13,169 bases of DNA. Source: JACQFK01 sp035644495 (GTDB taxonomy: Bacteria; Planctomycetota; MHYJ01; JACPRB01). Below the pieces are notes generated by a model. It was not told the DNA's origin, did not search any database, and saw only the letters and a list, made by a program, of their open reading frames with translations. Shown piece after piece: positions 7,034 to 11,771 of this stretch. How positions within the stretch are numbered: position 1 is the stretch's first letter; the number at the start of each line of letters is the position of its first letter. Both the position numbers and the translations under genes were made by a program. The stretch lies in NCBI GenBank assembly GCA_035644495.1, contig DASQOM010000299.1, positions 1 through 13,169 of the forward strand, read 5' to 3'.

Positions 7034-8414
7034 TCACTTTCCGAAGTAGGGGACCTTGTCCCAGCGGGGGTCGTCGCCCGAGACCTTGCCGCCGAGGGCG
7101 CGCGGGTCGCTCGTCTCGACCAGCCACTTCGTGAGCTCGGCGTCCAGCTTCTCGATCACCTCGGGCCGCTTCGGCGCCAGGTTCTCCAGCTGCCAGGGAT
7201 CCCGCGCGAGGTCGTAGAGCTCCGCCGCCGGGCGCTTCTCGAATGCCAGCCGGAAGAAGCGCTCCAGGTCCTGGTCGCGCCTCGCGATGAGCTGCTCCTT
7301 GCTCGGGCCGCCGTCGACGTCGCCGAACGAGCCCACCGCCTTCCACTTCTCGGGATCGCCTGCCGGCCAGAGGTCCGGCCGCAGGTTGCGGATGTAGAGC
7401 CACTCCGTCGTGCGGATCGCCCGGGCGGGATAGCTGAGGTCGCCCTGCCGCACGTTCGCGTGCCGCTCCCGACCGAAGACGACGCGGTCCCAGCCGGACG
7501 CGGCCGCGTCGGTCGTCAGCAGCGGCAGCAGGCTGCGGCCGGTCACGGAGCCCGGCACTTTCTGTCCGGCGATCTCGAGCACGGTCGGGGCCAAGTCGCA
7601 GTGCGTCACGAGCGCGCCGACGACGCGGCCGGGCTTGATCCTCCCCGGCCAGCGGATGGCCAGCGGCATCCGCGTGCCCGCGTCGTAGAGGTTCGCCTTG
7701 GCGCGCGGGAAGGGGAGGCCGTTGTCGCTGGTCATGACGACGACCGTCGAGGCGGTCCGCCCCGCCTCCTCGATCTCCTGGAGCAGGACGCCCGTGTCGC
7801 GATCGAAGCGCTGCACGGCGAAGTAATAGTCCAGCAGGTCGCTGCGGACTTCAGGGGTGTCGGGCAGGAAGCCGGGGACGGCGACGTCCTCGAGCTTCAG
7901 CCCGGCCGCGGCCCCGGAGCCCTTCACATACGGGCGGTGCGGATCGTGGCTGCCGAACCAGAAGCAGAACGGCTTGCCCTTGGGCACCGTCTTCAGGAAC
8001 TCGCCGAAACTTTTGAAGCTCGGGCCGGCCGGATTGCGCGAGCGTCCGCCCGCCTTGAAGTCGCCGGGGCCCCAGCCCTTGCCCTGCAGGCCGACGACAT
8101 AGCCCTGCTTCTCGAGCAGGTCGGGATAGGTGTCGAACTTGGCGGGCAGGAGCGACCAGAGGTTGCCGCTGTCCTCGAGGCGGTAGATGTGCTGGCCGGT
8201 CAGCATCGCGGCGCGCGAGGGGGTGCACGACGGCGACGCGCAGAACGAGTGCGTGAACAGGGCGCCCTCGGCGGCGACGCGGTCGAAGGTCGGCGTCTTC
8301 ACGCCCTTGTCTCCATAGACGCCGGCATGCCCGTAACTCCAGTCGTCGGCAACCGCGAAGAGGAAGCTGGGGCGCGGCGAGGAGCAGCAGGGGGAGCAGG
8401 GCGATGAGCTTCAT
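7034..8414 (-). CDS. Secreted sulfatase, N-sulfoglucosamine sulfohydrolase-like, with an apparent +1 frame break
   Basis: This is a type I sulfatase (formylglycine hydrolase) that would remove sulfate from a sulfated glycan outside the cytoplasm. The frame from 7034 to about 8368 carries the full family set. In numbering that corrects the break, these are ADDWSYG (metal Asp23-Asp24), SCTPSR (Cys63, converted to formylglycine), GSHDPHRPY (His156-Asp157), SDNG (Asp230-Asn231) and RAKANLYDAG (Lys239). The last two, with PFPRAKAN, resemble heparan N-sulfatases. The signal peptide MKLIALLPLLLLAAP begins at ATG 8414 in a different frame. Removing one C from the CCCC at 8369-8372 joins them into 459 residues reading ...LAAPSFLFAVADDW. 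The uncorrected frame has no start codon before GTG 8302, which would omit the two metal Asp. Causes may be a sequencing error, a real mutation or a ribosomal shift. It lies 36 bases downstream of the membrane protein gene. Substrate is inferred, not shown. Confidence 0.85.
8369..8372 (-). other. Frame break / candidate +1 slip site in the sulfatase signal peptide
   Basis: On the - strand the codons run GCG CCC CAG C. If the ribosome, or the true sequence, skips one C, the frame becomes GCG CCC AGC TTC CTC TTC, giving A-P-S-F-L-F and the sulfatase N-terminus. CCC-C is a run on which a proline tRNA can re-pair after a +1 shift. A homopolymer base-count error gives the same picture. Confidence 0.7.
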
Positions 8415-8422
8415 AGAGTCAT

Positions 8423-8446
8423 AACCCCGCGCAGGAGCGGCGGGTT
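8423..8446. other. Intercistronic hairpin before the sulfatase start
   Basis: AACCCCGC (8423-8430) pairs with GCGGGTT (8440-8446) with one bulged C and a 9-base loop. On the - strand its 3' arm (GCGGGGTT) ends 8 bases before the sulfatase ATG, where a ribosome site would be expected, and no purine-rich Shine-Dalgarno is visible there. It might modulate initiation or stabilise mRNA; the evidence is only the base pairing. Confidence 0.3.
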
Positions 8447-8450
8447 TTCG

Positions 8451-9080
8451 TCATTCGAGGTGCAGGCCTTGCCCCTGCAGGGCGACGCGGACGCCCAGGA
8501 CGCTGCGCTCCGGGCCGGAGCCCAGGGTCAGTTCCTCGGCGCGCCCGCCCGACTCGATCTGGAGCCGGGCCTCAGACTTGGCTGCGTCCCATCCCAGAAC
8601 CGTCACGCTGCGACCGCCGGGCAGCTCGATGCGGAGCCCGGTGCGCAGCGTCGTATAGTCGCCGGGGCCGAAGCAGGGGGCACCCGGCTGGAACGCGGCC
8701 GCGATGCGAAGCTCGTCCGGAGTGACGTCGACCAGACGCAGCCGCAACTCCTGCCACCCCATCTCGACGCCTTTCTTCAGGTCGGAGTAGCGGACGAGCG
8801 GGAGTCCCTGGGCACTATGGACTTCGAGGCCGTCGGACGCCTTGCCGAAGTCGAGGCTGAAGTGTTCGATGCACGTCGTCTGGCCGCGTCGAAGTGTGAT
8901 TTCGGGGATGGCGGCATCGGGGGCGGTCTCGGTGATGCGCTCGCCGTAGCGGGCGGCCATCTTGCGGCGCTTGATCTGAAGGGCGGTGACGAGGAGGGCG
9001 GTCAGGGTGCAGGCGCAGAGGATGACCGCGAAGACCCAGAACAGTTTGCCCGGCGGCGGGGGGGGGTCTTTGACCGGCAT
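8451..9080 (-). CDS. Small membrane-anchored protein of unknown function (209 aa)
   Basis: The N-terminus is MPVKD followed by five Pro, then one membrane span at about residues 13-35 (from FWVFAVIL to LVTALQ) and a positive stop-transfer KRRK. This predicts a single-pass protein; by the positive-inside rule the KRRK side favours a cytoplasmic C-terminal domain, though the short lysine-containing N-terminus leaves this uncertain. The remaining 165 residues are beta-rich with two Cys (in QTTCIEH and GAPCFG) and end in repeated short strands (RIELPGGRSVTVLGW; RSVLGVRVALQG). I recognise no family. It is the first gene of a - strand pair with the sulfatase, so it may serve the same envelope process. 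The codons for the Pro run include nine consecutive C (9058-9066 on the + strand as G). There is no Shine-Dalgarno before ATG 9080; a TATAAT lies 8 bases upstream. Confidence 0.8.
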   Translation of the reverse strand: MPVKDPPPPPGKLFWVFAVILCACTLTALLVTALQIKRRKMAARYGERITETAPDAAIPEITLRRGQTTCIEHFSLDFGKASDGLEVHSAQGLPLVRYSDLKKGVEMGWQELRLRLVDVTPDELRIAAAFQPGAPCFGPGDYTTLRTGLRIELPGGRSVTVLGWDAAKSEARLQIESGGRAEELTLGSGPERSVLGVRVALQGQGLHLE

Positions 9081-9098
9081 GGCGGCCGATTATACAAT
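9070..9098 (+). promoter_or_regulatory. Sigma-70-type promoter for larB
   Basis: TTGACC (9070-9075) and TACAAT (9093-9098) are separated by exactly 17 bases, five of six matches each to the consensus. The expected transcription start near 9105 leaves a leader of only about 9 bases before the larB ATG at 9114. The -35 box lies inside the first codons of the divergent membrane protein gene. Confidence 0.7.
9089..9094 (-). promoter_or_regulatory. -10 box for the membrane protein/sulfatase pair
   Basis: The - strand reads TATAAT at 9094-9089, overlapping the larB -10 on the other strand. Only 8 bases separate it from ATG 9080, so the transcript would begin at or within a base or two of the start codon. 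The -35 (CCATAT around 9112-9117) is weak. Confidence 0.45.
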
Positions 9099-9113
9099 CG
9101 ACGCGCCCTCAAT

Positions 9114-9860
9114 ATGGACGAACGCAAACTCCGCGGCCTGCTCCAGCGCTACCGGTCCGGGAAACTGGCGGAGGACGCGCTGCTGCGCGAGCTGCGGGAC
9201 CTGCCCTTCGGGGAGCTCGGGGACGCCAAGGTCGACCATCACCGCGCCCTCCGCTGCGGCTTCCCCGAGGTGATCTACTCCCGCGGCAAGACGGTCGCCC
9301 AGATCGTCCGCATCGCCCGCGAAATCCTCCGCCACGGCAGCGACCTCCTGGCCACCCGCGCGACCCCGGAGACCTACAGGGCGATCCGCAAGATCGACCG
9401 GCGCGCCGTCTGGCACGACAGCGCCCGCTGCGTCACCATCGGCGGCCGGCCCCCGAAGGGGAAGGGCTATGTCCTGATCGTGTCCGCCGGGACCGCGGAC
9501 GTCCCGGTCGCCGAGGAGGGGCGCGTGACCGCCGAGATGCTCGGCGCCCGGGTGCGGACCCTGTACGACGTGGGCGTGGCCGGCATCCACCGCCTGCTGG
9601 GACACCGCCGGCTGGTGATGGACGCGAGCGTCATTGTCTGCGTCGCCGGGATGGAGGGCGCCCTGGCCAGCGTCATCGGCGGGCTGGTGCGCCGGCCGGT
9701 GATCGCGGTGCCCACCAGCGTGGGGTACGGCGCGAACTTCGAGGGCCTGGCGACCCTGCTGGCGATGCTCAATTCCTGCGCCTCCGGGGTGACGACCGTC
9801 AACATCGACAACGGCTTCGGGGCGGGGTACTCGGCGGCGCTGATCGCCCGCGAGGACTAA
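9114..9860 (+). CDS. larB: Nickel-pincer cofactor biosynthesis protein LarB
   Basis: LarB carboxylates the nicotinate ring of nicotinic acid adenine dinucleotide and hydrolyses the phosphoanhydride. This gives pyridinium-3,5-biscarboxylate mononucleotide, the first step toward the nickel-pincer nucleotide used by lactate racemase-type enzymes. The 248-residue length fits. The N-terminal region includes the LarB-specific DHHRALRCGFPEVIYSRGKT stretch (41-60). The C-terminal half is a PurE-like domain with SAGTADVPVAEE (124-135), YDVGVAGIHRL, AGMEGALASVIGG (178-190) and PTSVGYGANFEG. Cys222 in LNSCASG corresponds to the Lactobacillus LarB Cys221 that binds substrate covalently; NIDNGFGAG follows. 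The start ATG 9114 has no Shine-Dalgarno but a good promoter 9 bases or so upstream of the transcript end. It is divergent from the membrane protein gene. larC, larE and larA are not here, so it stands alone. Confidence 0.94.
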   Translation: MDERKLRGLLQRYRSGKLAEDALLRELRDLPFGELGDAKVDHHRALRCGFPEVIYSRGKTVAQIVRIAREILRHGSDLLATRATPETYRAIRKIDRRAVWHDSARCVTIGGRPPKGKGYVLIVSAGTADVPVAEEGRVTAEMLGARVRTLYDVGVAGIHRLLGHRRLVMDASVIVCVAGMEGALASVIGGLVRRPVIAVPTSVGYGANFEGLATLLAMLNSCASGVTTVNIDNGFGAGYSAALIARED

Positions 9861-9866
9861 AGAAAA

Positions 9867-9896
9867 AGGGCCGCGACTCGGTGGAGCCGCGGCCCT
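9867..9896 (-). terminator. Terminator between larB and the Tyr-rich gene
   Basis: AGGGCCGCG (9867-9875) pairs perfectly with CGCGGCCCT (9888-9896), with CTC/GAG possible inside the loop. On the - strand the stem is followed directly by TTTTTCTTT (9866-9858), so it is a classic intrinsic terminator for the Tyr-rich gene, whose stop lies at 9916-9918. The + strand has the same stem after the larB stop but no T run, so for larB it would act weakly. Confidence 0.8.
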
Positions 9897-9915
9897 GTCG
9901 GGTTCGAGGGGGCGC

Positions 9916-10506
9916 TCAGCGGTGGGCCCGATAGCTGGACACACCCGCGTAGCCGCGCGAAGAGGCGTACGACGGCGCGCAATAACCCGTCGAGTAGCGC
10001 GGCGCGTAGTAGCCGCTGGAATAGCGGGGGGCGCAGTAGCCGCCGTATCCGCCGTACCCGTAGTAGCGCGGATAGCAGCTGCCGTAGCCGTAGGAGTACG
10101 GGTAGTAATAGGGGTAATACCCGCCGATGTACGCCGAGTAGCTCACCGAGGGCGTGTAGTACGCGTTCGAATCGTAGACGTACGTCGTCGACGGCGCCGA
10201 GTACGCGCGCTCATAGGTCTGCGTCGCGGGGGCCTGCTGCTGCTGCTGCGGGTAGGCGGGAGCGGCCGCCGGGGCCTGTCCCAGGACGACCGACAACACC
10301 TTCTCGCTGGCGCCGGCCTGCTTGAGCTCGATGATGTCGTCGGCCGACAGCCTGGCGACGCCGCCGTTGGCCTTGACATAGCTCAGGATGACGTCGTCGG
10401 AGATGCCGGCGGTCGTGAGTTTCTTGATGTCTTCCTTGGTGACCTGGGCGGCGAGCGCCAGGGGCAGGCCGGCCAGGAGGGCCAGGGTCAGGGTGATTTT
10501 CTTCAT
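9916..10506 (-). CDS. Secreted Tyr/Gly/Pro-rich protein with N-terminal helical repeats (196 aa)
   Basis: The start is ATG 10506 with AGAGGA 4 bases upstream. A signal peptide (MKKITLTLALLAGLPLALAA) predicts export, with cleavage near residue 20. Residues 26-77 hold two related helical units, DIKKLTTAGISDDVI and DIIELKQAGASEKVL, sharing DI-x2-L-x2-AG-x-S; such units occur at the N-terminus of exported bacterial proteins. A Gln/Ala/Pro linker with five Gln (87-91) leads to a low-complexity tail (about 98-196). The tail has 29 Tyr in residues 101-196, and YYPYYYPYSYGYG is typical. It ends with three near-repeats of about nine residues, YCAPRYSSG, YYAPRYSTG and YCAPSYASS (157-183). Cys at 144, 158 and 176 could crosslink. 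A matrix, coat or adhesive role is plausible but inferred. The ECF sigma gene lies upstream on the same strand. Confidence 0.85.
   Translation of the reverse strand: MKKITLTLALLAGLPLALAAQVTKEDIKKLTTAGISDDVILSYVKANGGVARLSADDIIELKQAGASEKVLSVVLGQAPAAAPAYPQQQQQAPATQTYERAYSAPSTTYVYDSNAYYTPSVSYSAYIGGYYPYYYPYSYGYGSCYPRYYGYGGYGGYCAPRYSSGYYAPRYSTGYCAPSYASSRGYAGVSSYRAHR
9957..10038 (-). repeat. 27-base tandem repeats in the Tyr-rich gene
   Basis: The - strand encodes three consecutive units (YCAPRYSSG, YYAPRYSTG, YCAPSYASS), each about 27 bases. The sequence shows near-identical stretches such as TAGCGCGGCGCGTAGTAGCC and TAGCGGGGGGCGCAGTAGCC on the + strand. The units differ at a few positions, so the array is an old or selected one rather than a fresh duplication. 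Confidence 0.6.
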
Positions 10507-10539
10507 AGTCCTCTCCGTCCCTTAGAACAGCTCTACCTA

Positions 10540-10569
10540 ATTATACGGACTCCGGGGTCCGTTTGTTAC
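10540..10569 (-). promoter_or_regulatory. Promoter of the Tyr-rich gene, with a palindrome in the spacer
   Basis: The - strand has TATAAT at 10545-10540 and GTAACA (four of six to consensus) at 10569-10564, spacer 18. The spacer contains CGGACTCC/GGGGTCCG (10546-10561), an 8-base inverted repeat with one T-G mismatch, lying exactly between the two hexamers. A bound regulator there would block RNA polymerase. The presence of a perfect housekeeping -10 argues that the sigma factor next door is not the only polymerase subunit used. Confidence 0.55.
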
Positions 10570-10615
10570 CACTCTTTCAACGACGCCGGCCCCCGAACGC
10601 CTCCCCAATTGTGAA

Positions 10616-10642
10616 CCACAAACAAGCCCGTCATGTTTGTGG
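10616..10642 (-). terminator. Hairpin directly after the sigma-factor gene
   Basis: CCACAAACA (10616-10624) and TGTTTGTGG (10634-10642) form a perfect 9-base stem with a 9-base loop, starting 2 bases after the sigma stop codon (10645-10647, read on -). The downstream - strand sequence TTCACAATT is only moderately T-rich, so termination efficiency is uncertain. The arm CACAA can alternatively pair with TTGTG at 10609-10613. Confidence 0.5.
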
Positions 10643-10644
10643 GA

Positions 10645-11175
10645 TCAGTGCTTGAGGCCCTTCAGGGCCTCCTTGAGCTTCTGAACGGCGCTGAACATGC
10701 GCGACTTCACGGTGCCCACCGGGATCCCCAGGATCTCGGAGATCTCGGCGTACTTGAAGCCGTTGTACTCCGAGAGCAGCAGCACCTCGCGCTCGCCGTC
10801 CGGCAGCGCCTCCACCGCCCGCTGCACCTGTGACTGCACCTCGCGGCGGTTCAGATCGCTCGAGGGATCCGACCGCGTCTCGGCGTCCATGGACTCGAGC
10901 GCCTTCTCCCGTCGGCGGGCGGCGTCGTTCAGGAACAGGTTGTGCGCGATCCGGAAGATGTACGTCGACACCTTGGCCGACGGCTCGTAGGTCGGGGCCG
11001 CCTTCCAGAGGCGCAGGAAGGCATCCTGGAGCAGGTCCTCCGCCCGCGCCCGGTTGCCCGACAGCCGGAACAGGTAGTTGGTCAGCGGCTTCTGGTAGAG
11101 GCGGAAGATCTCCTCGAAGGCGGCGCGGTCGCCCCCTTTCACGCGGAGCATCAGTTCGGTTTCGCGGTCGGCCAT
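10645..11175 (-). CDS. ECF-type RNA polymerase sigma factor (sigma-70 family)
   Basis: A 176-residue protein with the two-domain layout of extracytoplasmic-function sigma factors, which direct RNA polymerase to stress- or envelope-specific promoters. Region 2 (about 18-88) has the pattern EEIFRLYQKP, RAEDLLQDAFLRLW and STYIFRIAHNLFLND, including the -10 recognition helix. Region 4 (about 115-172) has LPDGEREVLLLSEYNGFKYAEI and the helix-turn-helix ILGIPVGTVKSRM. There is no region 1.1 or 3 and no C-terminal extension. The start ATG 11175 lacks a Shine-Dalgarno; a TTGACA/TAGACT promoter places the transcript start only a few bases upstream. No anti-sigma gene flanks it: its neighbours are the Tyr-rich protein downstream and moaB divergently upstream. 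Control may be by a distant anti-sigma factor or by transcription of the sigma gene itself. Confidence 0.92.
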   Translation of the reverse strand: MADRETELMLRVKGGDRAAFEEIFRLYQKPLTNYLFRLSGNRARAEDLLQDAFLRLWKAAPTYEPSAKVSTYIFRIAHNLFLNDAARRREKALESMDAETRSDPSSDLNRREVQSQVQRAVEALPDGEREVLLLSEYNGFKYAEISEILGIPVGTVKSRMFSAVQKLKEALKGLKH

Positions 11176-11185
11176 GAATCGGGCG

Positions 11186-11215
11186 AGTCTAAGGGCCGGT
11201 TTCCGAAGTTGTCAA
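11186..11215 (-). promoter_or_regulatory. Promoter of the sigma-factor gene
   Basis: The - strand has a perfect TTGACA at 11215-11210 and TAGACT at 11191-11186 (four of six), spacer 18. Only 10 bases lie between the -10 box and ATG 11175, so the leader would be about 4 bases. The TTGACA overlaps TTGTCA on the + strand (11209-11214), which could be a -35 of moaB, but I see no good + strand -10 for it (best TAAGTT, 11232-11237). Confidence 0.5.
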
Positions 11216-11258
11216 CCTCTATACGGACGGGTAAGTTAGTCGTTGAAAAAGGAAGCCT

Positions 11259-11771
11259 ATGGGAGCCCACGAGCATCGGGAAGCGGCCGCGGCCGAGACC
11301 TCCGCGCGCTGCGCCATCCTCACGGTCACCGACACCCGGACCCGCGAGACGGATACCTCCGGGCGCCTGGCCTTGGAGATCTTCCGCAAGTTCGGCCACC
11401 AGGTGGTCCGGCACGAGATCGTCGCCAACAGCAAGCGCAAGGTCGCCGCGACCGCGGTGACCGCTCTCCGCGACGCCGACCTGGTCGTCACCATCGGCGG
11501 CACCGGCGTCAGCCGCAGGGACATCAGCGTCGACGCCCTGCGCCCCCTCGTGAAGAAGGAACTCCCCGGCTTCGGCGAGCTGTTCCGCGCGTTCTCGATG
11601 AAGGACATCGGGACGGCGACCATCCTCTCCCGCGCGTTCATGGGCATCACGCAGACGGGAAAGATCGTCCTCGCGCTGCCCGGCTCCGAAGCTGCCGTGC
11701 GCCTTGCCCTCGAAGGCATCCTGATGAACGAACTGAAACACCTCCTCCGGGAGCTTCGCAAAACGCCATGA
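11259..11771 (+). CDS. moaB: Molybdenum cofactor biosynthesis protein MoaB/MogA family
   Basis: MoaB/MogA proteins bind molybdopterin and adenylate it, before molybdate insertion, in the cytoplasm. The 170-residue length and MoaB fold match. Motifs in order are AILTVTDTRTRETDTSG (19-35), TIGGTGVSRRDIS (78-90, the pterin-binding glycine loop with its Asp), PGFGELFRAFS (103-113) and LALPGSEAAVRLAL (138-151). The N-terminal 15 residues (many Ala, Glu, His) are an extension of no known role. The start ATG 11259 has AAGGAAG a few bases upstream. The stop TGA overlaps the next gene's ATG as ATGA, so translation of the two is probably coupled. Other Moco genes are not in the window. MogA and MoaB cannot be separated with certainty by reading alone. 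Confidence 0.9.
   Translation: MGAHEHREAAAAETSARCAILTVTDTRTRETDTSGRLALEIFRKFGHQVVRHEIVANSKRKVAATAVTALRDADLVVTIGGTGVSRRDISVDALRPLVKKELPGFGELFRAFSMKDIGTATILSRAFMGITQTGKIVLALPGSEAAVRLALEGILMNELKHLLRELRKTP

Noticed and set aside
7034..8302. GTG at 8302 as the true sulfatase start
   Set aside because: It would drop the two metal-binding Asp (ADDWSYG) and the signal peptide, both present just upstream in matching frames once one C is removed.
6155..8407. + strand frame of 750 residues across tsaD and the sulfatase
   Set aside because: It crosses a clear gene boundary and the hairpin region and has no domain pattern.
8411..8422. Tiny - strand frame ATG ACT CTA TGA overlapping the sulfatase start
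   Set aside because: Three codons only and no ribosome site; kept only as a remark on translation context.
9952..10240. Low-complexity Tyr-rich tail as a mis-framed artefact
   Set aside because: The gene has a signal peptide, a good ribosome site, a promoter, a strong terminator and consistent codons through the tail, so the tail is real coding sequence.
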